A program made the translations under genes and the position numbers. This document shows positions 8,597 through 16,698 of a DNA stretch of 35,566 bases, piece after piece (within the stretch, counting starts at the first letter, position 1; each line of letters starts with the position of its first letter). The stretch comes from a virus: positions 1-35,566 of IMG/VR virus record IMGVR_UViG_3300042566_000522, one strand, 5' to 3'. The notes beneath the pieces are model-generated. The model searched no databases. It saw only the letters and a program-made list of their open reading frames with translations, and was not told the origin of the DNA.

Positions 8597-9256
8597 ATGA
8601 AACTTTACACTAGCGGAACTGGTGCTTTGAAGGTTTACGCATCCGACTACAAAAAGCTCATCAGAGAACTAAACAAGGTAGACAAGACTCAAAGCCTAGA
8701 GCTAAAAAGGCGCTACAGAGAAATTGCAGGTCAGGGTCAGCGTTCGGTAAAAGATGAGCTAGACAGCCTAGGTCGTACTGGACCTGCTCCAAAGGGTATG
8801 CTTCACGGTGGTCGTACTGGTTGGGGAACTAACTACGGTAAGACTGGTGGCCCAGTCAGCGGTGTAAAGCGCTACCCATACAACTCTGTGATGATTGAGG
8901 CTTACACAAGAGCCAAAAGAGGCCAGACGGGCATTGCACGCCTAAGAGTTAGATCAGCAGCTACAGTCCTTACTGACCTAGCTCAAAAGTTTCAAGGTAT
9001 TCGACAGACAAGGGCCTATAACATTCGGTTATTTGGCGGTCCAGAGATTACCCGTAGACACACAACTAGCTACAAATCTACGGCTTACTTTATCCGCAAG
9101 CTTGGTGCAATTACCAAGCCAAGCAAGAAAAAGAAGTCAAGGAATGTTTATCCTGGCTTTGACAAGGCTTACCCTGCAATGAAGAAGGAAGCCGAGATAG
9201 CGATTCAAAAGGCTGTCAGAATAGTACAAACAAACATTGATAGGACAACTCGATGA
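8597..9256 (+). CDS. Basic tail protein of unknown role before the tape measure
   Basis: A 219-residue, strongly basic protein (REIAGQGQRSVKDELD, KPSKKKKSRN, AIQKAVRIVQTNIDRTTR). It lies between chaperone and tape measure, follows a terminator and overlaps the tape measure start by four bases (ATGA). The upstream TAGACT/TTAGAT block (8567-8582) may be a promoter. HK97 gp10-like tail completion proteins are also basic, but here the gene follows the chaperones, so I leave it as a structural or assembly protein of unknown function. Confidence 0.7.
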   Translation: MKLYTSGTGALKVYASDYKKLIRELNKVDKTQSLELKRRYREIAGQGQRSVKDELDSLGRTGPAPKGMLHGGRTGWGTNYGKTGGPVSGVKRYPYNSVMIEAYTRAKRGQTGIARLRVRSAATVLTDLAQKFQGIRQTRAYNIRLFGGPEITRRHTTSYKSTAYFIRKLGAITKPSKKKKSRNVYPGFDKAYPAMKKEAEIAIQKAVRIVQTNIDRTTR

Positions 9257-11511
9257 GCAACATGTTCTTGAATGTGGTCAGCACATTCAAAGGCGATGGC
9301 ATAAACCAAGCCACTAGGCAACTGGGGGCTTTCGGTAAGGCTACTAGCGGATTCGGCTCTATGCTTGGCAAAGTCGGTGGGGCATTAGCGGCTTTTGGCG
9401 TTGCAACTAAGGCTGTTCAATTCGGTAGAGAGAGCATCACGGCTGCTCGTGATCTTGAAAGAAACTTATACGCTCTAAACACAGTTTTTGATGAACTTTC
9501 ACCAGGGATGCGTCAGTTTGCTATAGATGCAGAAAACATTGGTCTAAGCCAGTCAAAGGCCGCTAAGGCATCTGTATTTATTGGTTCGGTTCTAAAGCAG
9601 TCTGGTTTTGCAATGAACGATGTTGCAAAAGAGACCAAGAACCTTGTAGCCCTAGGTACTGACCTAGCTGCTCTGTATGGCTACGATGTGCAAGAAGCCT
9701 TGCTTGGTATGACTGCGCTGTTCCGTGGTGAATACGACCCGATTGAGAAGTTCGGTGTCGCTATGAAGCAGAGCGAAATCAATGCTGAACTTGCTGCTAG
9801 AGGACAAAACAATCTTGAAGGTGCAGCTCGCCGTAATGCAGAGCAGACTATTCGGTTGGAGCTTTTGTACCAAAGAGCTGCCGATGCTATGGGAGCCTTT
9901 ACCTCTCAAAGCGGAAGCTTATACACCGAGCAAAAGAAACTTGGTGCAACCTTTGAGAACATGCAGGCGCAACTTGGTACTGCCCTTCTTCCAGCCATTG
10001 TGGATGTCAATGAACAGCTAAGGCTAATGCTAAAAGAAGCCACTCCTGGTCTAATTGACATGTTCAATGGTTTGGCTGCTGCGCTAGAGGGAATTATTGG
10101 GCTATTCAGAGATGCGATGAACCCAACTACTGATCTTGGTGAGAGCGTCGCTGCTCTTGGAATCCAATTTGAGTCTTTGCTGAAAACCATCTTTGGGCAA
10201 GACTTTACACTAGCTGACTTCTTTGAGGGTGCTAGTGCGGCAATCGGCATGTTCCTTGACTTTTTGCATGACATGATGAATTTGGTTGAAAACCTAATTA
10301 TCGGTTTTCAAGTTATGGGTCATCAGATTGGTTTGTTATTTAGTGGAAAGTTTGAAGAATTACTAAACTTTGATGGCGCAAAAGCCATTCGCAACCTGAT
10401 TGACCTAAAAGATGGCGCAAAGGACCTCAGACTTCAAACTGTTATTGCTGGGCAGGCGGTCAAGGATCTAGGGATTCAAGTTACTAATGCCAATAAAGGC
10501 AAGCTTGACGATTTACAGAACGCAATTTACAAAACAGGGATAAGCGCCAAAGAAGCTGCAATCCAAATGGGTGTTCTCAATAGAGCAGCTGGTATCCCTG
10601 ACACTGGTGGTGGCACTCCACCGCCAGACCCAGAACCAGATCCAGACCCAAGTTCAGGACCGAGCGCTGCTGCTAAAAAAGAACCAACTATTATGCAGAC
10701 TCTTAAGCAAGAAGCCACCAAATCTCGCTTGGCTGGAAAGCTAATTGGTAAAAACCTTAGTGAAGGTTTGGCACAGCAGATTGTAGATAAAGGGCCAAAG
10801 GCTGCCAGAAAACAACTAGCAAAGATTGAGAAATCAGCAGGAGCGCACGCGACAAAGCTTCAAAAGATTTACAACAAGACTGCTGCTGGTAGAGCTGAAC
10901 TTGAGAGAATCCAAGCTGCTGCTGATGCTAAGCAAGATGAAATTGACAGAGAAAACGACAGAATTGCTCAAGAATTAGCAGAAAAGGAAAAAGCTAGGAT
11001 TGAAGAACAAAAGCGCGTTTACCAATCTTTCCTAGATTCGGTCAAAAACACTTTTGGCGGTATTAGAGATGCCATTGTTGGGGCTTTTGACATTAAAGGC
11101 CTAGGCGGATCTACAAACGCAATAATCCGCAACATGAATAAGCTTTTGTCTAAAGTGAGGGACTTCTCCAAGAACATCTCACAGCTTGCCACCATGGGGC
11201 TTGACCCAGCACTACTACAGCAAGTCATCCAAGCTGGTCCTATGGCTGGTGCAAGGCTGGCAAGCGCTCTTGTAGCAGGTGGGGCAGGCGCTTTAGGTGA
11301 GATAAACGCAGGATTCGGTCAGATTGGCTCACTAGCTACGGAAATCGCTACAACAGGCACAAACTCGATGTTTGGTCAAACAAAGCAGGAAACCATTTAC
11401 AACATAAATGTCAGCGGTGGAGTCGGTTCTGGAGCAACCATCGGTAAAGCCATCGTAGACGCAATCAAGGACTACGAGCGCACTTCTGGTGCTGTCTGGC
11501 AGGGTGCGTAA
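9253..11511 (+). CDS. Tail tape measure protein
   Basis: A 752-residue protein that sets tail length and probably enters the cell envelope during DNA ejection. The N-terminus shows the typical phage tape-measure start (FKGDGINQATRQLGAFGKA, then SARDLERNLYALNTVF). Hydrophobic helices lie in the middle (LEGIIGLFRDAM, NLIIGFQVMGHQIGLLF). A Pro/Asp linker (PPPDPEPDPDPSSG) near residue 455 is followed by a long charged coiled coil (ERIQAAADAKQDEIDRENDR). At roughly 1.5 angstrom per residue the tail would be about 110 nm. Confidence 0.93.
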   Translation: MSNMFLNVVSTFKGDGINQATRQLGAFGKATSGFGSMLGKVGGALAAFGVATKAVQFGRESITAARDLERNLYALNTVFDELSPGMRQFAIDAENIGLSQSKAAKASVFIGSVLKQSGFAMNDVAKETKNLVALGTDLAALYGYDVQEALLGMTALFRGEYDPIEKFGVAMKQSEINAELAARGQNNLEGAARRNAEQTIRLELLYQRAADAMGAFTSQSGSLYTEQKKLGATFENMQAQLGTALLPAIVDVNEQLRLMLKEATPGLIDMFNGLAAALEGIIGLFRDAMNPTTDLGESVAALGIQFESLLKTIFGQDFTLADFFEGASAAIGMFLDFLHDMMNLVENLIIGFQVMGHQIGLLFSGKFEELLNFDGAKAIRNLIDLKDGAKDLRLQTVIAGQAVKDLGIQVTNANKGKLDDLQNAIYKTGISAKEAAIQMGVLNRAAGIPDTGGGTPPPDPEPDPDPSSGPSAAAKKEPTIMQTLKQEATKSRLAGKLIGKNLSEGLAQQIVDKGPKAARKQLAKIEKSAGAHATKLQKIYNKTAAGRAELERIQAAADAKQDEIDRENDRIAQELAEKEKARIEEQKRVYQSFLDSVKNTFGGIRDAIVGAFDIKGLGGSTNAIIRNMNKLLSKVRDFSKNISQLATMGLDPALLQQVIQAGPMAGARLASALVAGGAGALGEINAGFGQIGSLATEIATTGTNSMFGQTKQETIYNINVSGGVGSGATIGKAIVDAIKDYERTSGAVWQGA

Positions 11512-12758
11512 TGCCAGCTCCCGCAGTCAAGGTTGAGCTTGGCCTAAACCTAGGCGATAAAGACCCTTTTGCTTTTAGGCTTGATGATTCGGTCAAAGGC
11601 GTGCTTGACAACACGGACTTTACTCTTGGTGGTGAGCGTTTCTTTGACATTACTCCGCGCCTAGTAACTTGCCAGATTCGCCGTGGTAAGTCTCAAGCCC
11701 TAGATCGCATTGACGCTGGTGTGATTTCGGTCACAGTAGACAATTCAGACAGAACATTTGACCCGCTATACGAGAACGGCCCATACTTCGGTCAGCTTGT
11801 ACCTAGGCGTTCGGTTCGAGTGACAAGCAACAACCAGCCAGTCTTTATCGGCTTTATAGATGACTTTGACATTCAGTACGAGCCAGGTGTGCAGTCCGTT
11901 GTACGAATTGACGCTTCTGATGCTCTTTCTGTCTTGACAAACGCAGGACTTGAGGAGTTCACTCCTGACTCAGAGCTATCAGGCGCTCGCATAAACACAA
12001 TCCTAGATAGACCTGAAATTGACTGGCCTGCTGCTCTAAGAGAGATTGACCCTGGTAACTCCATAATGCTTGATACAGATGTTGCCGAAGGCACGGGTGC
12101 GCTTGAGTACTTACAGCGTGTAGCTAACTCAGAGTTCGGTACTTTGTTCTTGGGCAAGGATGGCAAGGTTGTCTTCCGCGAGAGAAACGCTGTTCCTAAC
12201 ACACCTGACCTAGTGTTCTCAGACGAAATAGTCTCAGGAGCTTACACGGGTATTCAGTTTGCCGATGTAAACATTGTCTACGGATCAGAAAACCTGTACA
12301 ACAGAATTGCGCTAGAGAACGCAGATGTATTCCCAGAAGAAGCCTTCGCCGAGGATGCAGATTCTCAGGCACTCTACGGACCAAGAACTCTAAGTCAAAC
12401 AGGACTACTTATTCAAGAGCCTGAGCAGCTTCAGTTTCTAGCTGACTTTTTCCTAGCTCGCTACAAGGAGCCTCAGTACCGCTTTGAGACAGTCACCGTA
12501 GTCCTAGACACCCTAACCACTGTAAACCAGGAAAAGGTGCTAGAGCTGGAAATCGGTGACATTGTTCTGGTTCGGTTTGAGCCTTCTGACATCCCGCCAG
12601 CCATTGAGCAATACTGCCGAATCATCGGGGTAAACCACGACTGGACCCCTGGTAGCAAGAACATCAGCTTTGCCCTAGAACGCCTAGACTTTGCGGTCTT
12701 TATCCTAGATGACGCGGTACTCGGTCAGCTAGACAATGACCGTCTTGCCTACGAGTGA
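11511..12758 (+). CDS. Minor tail protein, tail-tip hub-like
   Basis: A 415-residue protein directly after the tape measure with TAATG overlap. Segments such as IDAGVISVTVDNSDRTFDPL, FIGFIDDFDIQYEPG and LEYLQRVANSEFGTLFLG resemble baseplate hub/Tal-like domains of actinophage minor tail proteins. The C-terminal part (LELEIGDIVLVRFEP ... IIGVNHDWTPG) is beta-rich, ending at the tail tip. A fusion of distal-tail and hub functions is possible; precise assignment needs structure comparison. Confidence 0.78.
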   Translation: MPAPAVKVELGLNLGDKDPFAFRLDDSVKGVLDNTDFTLGGERFFDITPRLVTCQIRRGKSQALDRIDAGVISVTVDNSDRTFDPLYENGPYFGQLVPRRSVRVTSNNQPVFIGFIDDFDIQYEPGVQSVVRIDASDALSVLTNAGLEEFTPDSELSGARINTILDRPEIDWPAALREIDPGNSIMLDTDVAEGTGALEYLQRVANSEFGTLFLGKDGKVVFRERNAVPNTPDLVFSDEIVSGAYTGIQFADVNIVYGSENLYNRIALENADVFPEEAFAEDADSQALYGPRTLSQTGLLIQEPEQLQFLADFFLARYKEPQYRFETVTVVLDTLTTVNQEKVLELEIGDIVLVRFEPSDIPPAIEQYCRIIGVNHDWTPGSKNISFALERLDFAVFILDDAVLGQLDNDRLAYE

Positions 12759-12787
12759 TAAACTAAACCCAAGACAAAAGGAACCCA

Positions 12788-13177
12788 ATGCCTAGAAAAA
12801 CTTTTACCGCAGGAGATGTCCTAGCTGCTGCTGATGTGAACTTGTATCTCAGCAACGAGACCACACTTACTGCCTCTACTGCTGCCTCTTATACAGTGCT
12901 GACCTCTGACCGCTACAAGATCCTTGAGTTTGACTCTGCCTCAAACACCACAGTCACCATTGGAACTGCCACAGCGTTCCAGGCTGGCGAGCGTATTGAC
13001 ATCTTGCAGGATGGTGCCGGAACTGTCACGATCACTAGGGATGGCACAGCAGTTAGTCTTGCAGGTCGAGGAACCGCTGGAACCGCTTACCGAATTGGTC
13101 AGCGTTATGACGCAGTTTCTGTTGTATGTGTAGCTGCTAACTCTTACAGGATTATCGGGAACGCGACCGCCGTCTGA
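12788..13177 (+). CDS. Tail-tip/fibre protein, beta-rich
   Basis: A 129-residue protein beginning MPRKTFTAGDVLAAADVN, the usual opening of tail-fibre proteins in many siphoviruses, followed by Thr/Val/Ala-rich beta strands (SYTVLTSDRYKILEFDSASN, GTVTITRDGT). It follows the hub gene after a 29-base gap with AAAGGAACCC as ribosome site, and overlaps the glycine-rich gene by one base. A role at the tail tip in host contact is likely from context. Confidence 0.7.
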   Translation: MPRKTFTAGDVLAAADVNLYLSNETTLTASTAASYTVLTSDRYKILEFDSASNTTVTIGTATAFQAGERIDILQDGAGTVTITRDGTAVSLAGRGTAGTAYRIGQRYDAVSVVCVAANSYRIIGNATAV

Positions 13178-13974
13178 TGTCTCTTTCAGCGTTAGGTATT
13201 TTTAGTGCTGCTGGCGTTGTCAGTGCATTTTCTCTTGAATACCTCGTTATTGCTGGTGGTGGAGGTGGCGAAACTATTGCTGGTGGTGGAGGTGCTGGTG
13301 GATACAGGTCATCGGTTGTTGGTCAATCTTCAGGAGGAGGCTCATCAGCAGAATCAGCTTTGACCATAACCCCAGGAGTTAGTTACACAGTAACTGTTGG
13401 AGCAGGTGGTTCTGCTGGCACTGATGGTATAAATTCTGTTTTTTCAACTATTACTTCTACTGGTGGAGGTGGAGGAACACAGGGAAACGGAAGACCTGGA
13501 GGTTCTGGAAGTGGTGGAGGTAGATTTGGTGGACCTTGCACTCCCGGAGCTGGAACTACAAATCAAGGTTTTGCTGGTGGAACTTCATTTGGGTCGTCAT
13601 TTGGAAAAACTGCTGGTGGTGGAGGCTCTGGTGGTGTAGGTGGAGACTCAGACTCTGGCTCAGTTGGGGCTGCTGGAATTGGAACCTCAAGCAATGTGAC
13701 GGGCACAGCAGTCACTCGTGCTATTGGTGGATTGGGTGCTGACAACAACTCTGGTTCTGGAGTAGACGGAGCTGCAAACACTGGTAATGGGGCTTCTCCC
13801 TCTGCACAAAACATTAGAAATTCAAGTGGAGGCTCAGGTGTTGTTTTCCTAAAATACCCATCGGCTTATACAATTACCATTGGGGCTGGCTTGACTGGTA
13901 CAACAGCCACAGTTGGAGCCAATAAAGTCACCACAATTACTCAGGGAACTGGCAATGTTAGTTGGGCAGCATAA
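13177..13974 (+). CDS. Glycine-rich tail adhesin
   Basis: A 265-residue protein with a conserved opening (SLEYLVIAGGGGGE), repeated Gly-rich stretches (GGGGAGGYRSS, TGGGGGTQGNG, GGGGSGGVGG) and the typical end GGSGVVFLKYP. The same layout occurs in phage glycine-rich receptor-binding proteins, where polyglycine helices carry variable loops that touch the receptor (compare T2-type gp38 adhesins). A further Thr/Gly-rich tail follows (GLTGTTATVGANKV). It is the best candidate for the host-range determinant. Confidence 0.78.
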   Translation: MSLSALGIFSAAGVVSAFSLEYLVIAGGGGGETIAGGGGAGGYRSSVVGQSSGGGSSAESALTITPGVSYTVTVGAGGSAGTDGINSVFSTITSTGGGGGTQGNGRPGGSGSGGGRFGGPCTPGAGTTNQGFAGGTSFGSSFGKTAGGGGSGGVGGDSDSGSVGAAGIGTSSNVTGTAVTRAIGGLGADNNSGSGVDGAANTGNGASPSAQNIRNSSGGSGVVFLKYPSAYTITIGAGLTGTTATVGANKVTTITQGTGNVSWAA

Positions 13975-14252
13975 TGGCACACTACGCTTTTTTAGATAAC
14001 GACAACATTGTCACCGAGGTTATAACTGGCATTGACGAAACTGAACTTATCGAGGGTCTTGATACCGAAACTTGGTACGGCGACTTTAGAGGACAGGTTT
14101 GCAAAAGAACAAGCTACAACGGAAACTATCGCAAAAACTACGCAGGGTTGGGCTTTACCTATGACGCTGAGCGTGATGCCTTTATTCCGCCTAGGCCTGA
14201 AGGAAACTACATTCTAAATGAGCAGCTTTGTGTTTGGGAACTTGAAAGCTAA
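13974..14252 (+). CDS. Small tail-associated protein, cyanophage-like family
   Basis: A 92-residue protein. ATG at 13974 overlaps the upstream stop (TAATG) and is preferred to an in-frame TTG at 13962. The sequence MAHYAFLDNDNIVTEVITG, then RTSYNGNYRKNYAGLGFTYD and DAFIPPRPEGNYILNEQLC, matches a family I recognise from marine cyanophages and pelagiphages (MAHFAKLDENNVV ... NYAGIGYTYD). It is found among structural genes; function unknown, probably a tail-fibre accessory protein. Confidence 0.75.
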   Translation: MAHYAFLDNDNIVTEVITGIDETELIEGLDTETWYGDFRGQVCKRTSYNGNYRKNYAGLGFTYDAERDAFIPPRPEGNYILNEQLCVWELES

Positions 14253-14497
14253 TGGCTGAGGAAACAACTGGGGTTCGCATAACCCAGCAAGCAATTTACG
14301 CCAAGCAACTTGAGCATGGGGAAACCCTTGTCAAGATCCTTGAGAAGCTGGACCACTTAGACGAGGTTCCTGCTCGCTTGAGAGAGGTAGAGCTAACCCT
14401 TGCTCGCCTGGCTTGGATTGAGAAGATTGCTTACTCAGGGCTTGCTGCTGGAATTGTTGCCCTTGTTGGCTCTGTAATAAACATGATTGGAAACTAA
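14252..14497 (+). CDS. XhlA-like holin-associated membrane protein
   Basis: An 81-residue protein with an amphipathic N-terminal coil (HGETLVKILEKLDHLDEVPARLREVE) and one C-terminal membrane helix (YSGLAAGIVALVGSVINMIG). This matches the layout of haemolysin XhlA-type proteins that lie before phage endolysins. Its stop overlaps the endolysin start (TAATG), so it is coupled to lysis, but an anchor or tail-associated role cannot be excluded. Confidence 0.65.
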   Translation: MAEETTGVRITQQAIYAKQLEHGETLVKILEKLDHLDEVPARLREVELTLARLAWIEKIAYSGLAAGIVALVGSVINMIGN

Positions 14498-15120
14498 TGA
14501 CATCAAAACCTCAAATGCCTCTAGACGGCAAGTTCGGCAAGGACTGGAAGGTCACTAGCCCATTCGGTTGGAGAATCCACCCTATTGAAAAGTACAAGAA
14601 GCATCACAACGGCGTAGATCTTTGGGGACCAAAAGCAAAGATTTGGAACGAAGCCTGGCACGATGGCAAGGTTATTGCTGCTGGAACATCAAAACTAAAG
14701 AACCCAGACGGCTCTCTAGGGGGCGTTGGCTACTATGTAGACCTAAGAGTCATCATTGACGGCAAGCCTTATGTCACACGGTACGCACACATGGTTGAGG
14801 GTTCCCTGACTGTTGTCAAGGGCGAAAAGGTCAAGGCTGGAACTCGGTTGGGCATTATGGGCAACACAGGCGCTTCCGCTGGCAGACACCTTCACTTTGA
14901 GATTTGCAAGGGTCGCGTTCACCGCTGGACATCAGATGGTAAGGGCTTTGTAGATCCACTGAAGTTCGTCAAGGCAACTATCGCCAAGTGGGAGCTAAAC
15001 GCTGAAGTAAACCTAGCCACCCCAGACACAGGAGAAGTTCTACCTGCCCCAGTTCACGAGCCAGAGCCTAAGTTGCCGAAGGTAAAAGAAGAAAAGGTCA
15101 AACCCAAACTTGCTAAATAG
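14497..15120 (+). CDS. M23 peptidase endolysin
   Basis: A 207-residue zinc metallopeptidase of the LytM/M23 type that cuts peptidoglycan cross-bridges or stem peptides. It has the H-x3-D motif HHNGVD (H37, D41), the third His in RYAHM (H98), and H-x-H in GRHLHFE (H131, H133), all expected zinc or catalytic residues. After the domain comes a Pro/Lys-rich tail (PAPVHEPEPKLPKVKEEKV) instead of a recognisable wall-binding domain. There is no signal peptide, so release needs a holin, and several small membrane proteins lie around it. Confidence 0.9.
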   Translation: MTSKPQMPLDGKFGKDWKVTSPFGWRIHPIEKYKKHHNGVDLWGPKAKIWNEAWHDGKVIAAGTSKLKNPDGSLGGVGYYVDLRVIIDGKPYVTRYAHMVEGSLTVVKGEKVKAGTRLGIMGNTGASAGRHLHFEICKGRVHRWTSDGKGFVDPLKFVKATIAKWELNAEVNLATPDTGEVLPAPVHEPEPKLPKVKEEKVKPKLAK

Positions 15121-15964
15121 ATTAGCCAAGAACAAAAGCCTACGACTTATGTTTGTAGGCTTTTTTCTTTTTTTTATGGTGTGGCAACCCAGCCCTGCCT
15201 ACTCAGCTCAAGCCAGCGCTACGATAACCTGCCAAGATACGATTGGCAATTTACAAACATTTCAGGTTGGATGGAACAATGAAAACGACTACTTTTTGGA
15301 CAAAGGAAACATTGCCCAGCATTTTTGCGAGGGCGGGTATGCTGGCGGGTTCGCCACTTTTGTTAGTGTTGCTGGTTGGAATGGCGGGGAGCTGGATAGT
15401 TCTTTGCTTTACCATCCTGGTTACAGTCCTACTCCCACTCCTAGTCCTACTCCTGTTCCTGAACCTAGTGCTGAAGATCAAACAACGGATACAACAGTAA
15501 GGACAGAAGATGTCACACGCACAGAAGATGTTGCTCGCTCTGAGGAAGTTGTCAGAGAGCCTGAGCCAGTGGCTTCGGTGGCTCCCGTAGCTCCAGCCCA
15601 AGAGCCACAACCCGAATCTACGCCTGAACCAACCCCAGAACCCACGCCAGAACCAGAACCTACTCCAGAACGCCCTGTAAAGCCCGTAGAGCCGACAAAG
15701 GCTCCAGAAGTCCCAACACCTAGCCCTGAGCCTTCTGAGACTCCTACGAGCCTTCCAGAACCTCAAATTCCATCCGAACCTGCTCCAGAAGTACAAGAAG
15801 AAGTAATAAGCATCGAACTAGCGTTTGAAGCAGTCGGTAAACTTGTAGATAACCTACGCTCAATCGGGTCGGATCTAACTCCAGAAGTACGAGAGCAGGC
15901 ACAGCAAGTAATTGTTGCGTCTGTAATCGTCACCCAGGTCGCATTAGCAGGTAGGAAACCTTGA
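15110..15964 (+). CDS. Secreted Pro/Glu/Thr-rich protein of the lysis cassette
   Basis: A 284-residue protein with a TTG start overlapping the endolysin end by 11 bases. A signal peptide is clear: basic start (LNRLAKNKSLRL), hydrophobic FVGFFLFFMVW, and AYSAQA as probable cleavage site. A 70-residue domain with two Cys (ITCQDT, HFCEGG) follows, then a long P/E/T/S linker (PTPTPSPTPVPEP, TPEPTPEPTPEPEP) and a helical C-terminus. ATG at 15149 is an alternative start but loses the basic part of the signal. A wall- or membrane-spanning lysis accessory is possible. A terminator-like hairpin lies inside its signal sequence. Confidence 0.72.
   Translation: MLNRLAKNKSLRLMFVGFFLFFMVWQPSPAYSAQASATITCQDTIGNLQTFQVGWNNENDYFLDKGNIAQHFCEGGYAGGFATFVSVAGWNGGELDSSLLYHPGYSPTPTPSPTPVPEPSAEDQTTDTTVRTEDVTRTEDVARSEEVVREPEPVASVAPVAPAQEPQPESTPEPTPEPTPEPEPTPERPVKPVEPTKAPEVPTPSPEPSETPTSLPEPQIPSEPAPEVQEEVISIELAFEAVGKLVDNLRSIGSDLTPEVREQAQQVIVASVIVTQVALAGRKP
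15134..15175 (+). terminator. Terminator hairpin inside the secreted-protein gene
   Basis: AAAAGCCTAC (15134-15143) pairs perfectly with GTAGGCTTTT (15155-15164) around an 11-base loop, followed by an almost pure T run that encodes the Phe-rich part of the signal peptide. It would end or attenuate endolysin transcripts while lying within the next coding region. Confidence 0.75.
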
Positions 15965-16119
15965 AATTTCTCAAAGACCAACTAGAGCAAGCTTGGACCA
16001 TCGTTGGTCTCTCGATTGCATGGGTCGTTCTTGAAGGCTCGGCTAAAGACTTTGCAGGTTGGGCAATCCTTATCACTATTGCCATTTGGGCAGCAACTTA
16101 CCCTCTAAGAAAGGACTGA
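15961..16119 (+). CDS. Small two-helix membrane protein, holin candidate
   Basis: A 52-residue protein starting MKFLKDQLEQAWTIVGLSIA with a TTG start behind AGGTAGGAAACC, overlapping the upstream stop. It has two membrane segments (AWTIVGLSIAWVVLEG and GWAILITIAIWAATYPL) with a short loop and a basic end (LRKD). Size, topology and place after the endolysin fit a class II holin. Confidence 0.65.
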   Translation: MKFLKDQLEQAWTIVGLSIAWVVLEGSAKDFAGWAILITIAIWAATYPLRKD

Positions 16120-16122
16120 CCT

Positions 16123-16365
16123 ATGTGGTTAGACATCGCACGCAGAACCTTAGCAGTAATCATCCTCAAGGTCACAGGTATCTTCGTTGGTGGTTCGGTT
16201 ATCGGACTTGAAGTTATGCAGGCTGTAGCTATGGCTGCTTTCGCTGGAATCATAGATGTCGCTCAGGAGCTTTCACGCGCTTACCTGTCAGACGGCGAAA
16301 TTGACCCAGAAGAAATAAACAAGACTTTTGGCAAGATTGGCAGCAAAGAAGTCAAGAAGGACTAG
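16123..16365 (+). CDS. Membrane protein of the lysis cassette, second holin candidate
   Basis: An 80-residue protein: basic start (MWLDIARRTLAVIILK), two hydrophobic segments (VTGIFVGGSVIGLEV and AVAMAAFAGIIDVAQ), then an acidic tail with DGEIDPEEINKTFGKI, a pattern seen after the membrane helices of actinophage holin-like proteins. The CTA-G at its stop is shared with the stop of the opposing whiB gene, with no terminator between them. Confidence 0.68.
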   Translation: MWLDIARRTLAVIILKVTGIFVGGSVIGLEVMQAVAMAAFAGIIDVAQELSRAYLSDGEIDPEEINKTFGKIGSKEVKKD

Positions 16366-16634
16366 TTTCTTCTTCTTTCGCTATCTGTAGTTCCGCCCCA
16401 AACGCCGTGCATACCCGCTGACACTGCGTAGTCAAGACACATGATTTTGACTGGGCATTGTGAGCAAATAGCCTTAGCCTCATTGGCAACCATTTTTCGG
16501 TCATGGGGACTGCCCACAAGATCATCAGGGAAAAACAAAGTCGGGTCCACAGCGCACCCCACTCCGCCTGGAATCTCTCTAATGGCTTCTTGAAGCTCGA
16601 TGTATTTGCGTTCTAATTGTCGGTGGCTAAGCAT
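16362..16634 (-). CDS. WhiB-family iron-sulphur regulator
   Basis: A 90-residue protein with the four cluster cysteines at C27, C57, C60 and C66 (GVGCAVDP, AICSQCPVKIMC) and the WhiB turn plus basic end GMHGVWGGTTDSERRR. WhiB proteins bind a [4Fe-4S] cluster and act with the housekeeping sigma factor; phage versions (studied in mycobacteriophage TM4) can interfere with host WhiB2. It is the only minus-strand gene, between lysis and early regions. No ribosome site precedes the ATG, but a -10-like TAATGT ends six bases before it, so the mRNA is probably leaderless. Confidence 0.93.
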   Translation of the reverse strand: MLSHRQLERKYIELQEAIREIPGGVGCAVDPTLFFPDDLVGSPHDRKMVANEAKAICSQCPVKIMCLDYAVSAGMHGVWGGTTDSERRRN

Positions 16635-16637
16635 AGG

Positions 16638-16666
16638 TTTACATTACATAAAAAACCCGCTAATGT
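16638..16666 (+). promoter_or_regulatory. Promoter of the early operon
   Basis: TTTACA (16638-16643) and TAATGT (16661-16666) are 17 bp apart. The initiation region falls in the inverted repeat at 16665-16698, and the first gene starts at 16723. It overlaps the opposing whiB promoter almost completely. Confidence 0.6.
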
Positions 16667-16669
16667 GAA
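16641..16669 (-). promoter_or_regulatory. Leaderless promoter of whiB
   Basis: On the minus strand TTCACA (16669-16664), a 17-bp spacer and TAATGT (16646-16641) are followed after six bases by the whiB ATG. Its -35 overlaps the -10 of the early promoter and vice versa. Confidence 0.6.
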
Positions 16670-16698
16670 ATCCCACACCGAATAGATGTGGGATTCAC
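16665..16698. promoter_or_regulatory. Inverted repeat, candidate operator or leader hairpin
   Basis: GTGAAATCCCACA and TGTGGGATTCAC form a 12-bp inverted repeat with one bulged A and a 9-base centre. It covers the predicted early transcript start and the -35 of the whiB promoter. It could be a repressor site or a 5' mRNA hairpin. Confidence 0.7.

Noticed and set aside
9906-10274. 122-codon minus-strand frame within the tape measure gene
   Set aside because: It lies fully inside the tape measure frame and is low-complexity Ser/Ala-rich.
15251-15796. 181-codon minus-strand frame opposite the Pro-rich secreted protein
   Set aside because: It is the Trp/Arg/Phe-rich mirror of a Pro/Glu-rich gene, a known artefact of such repeats, with no ribosome site.
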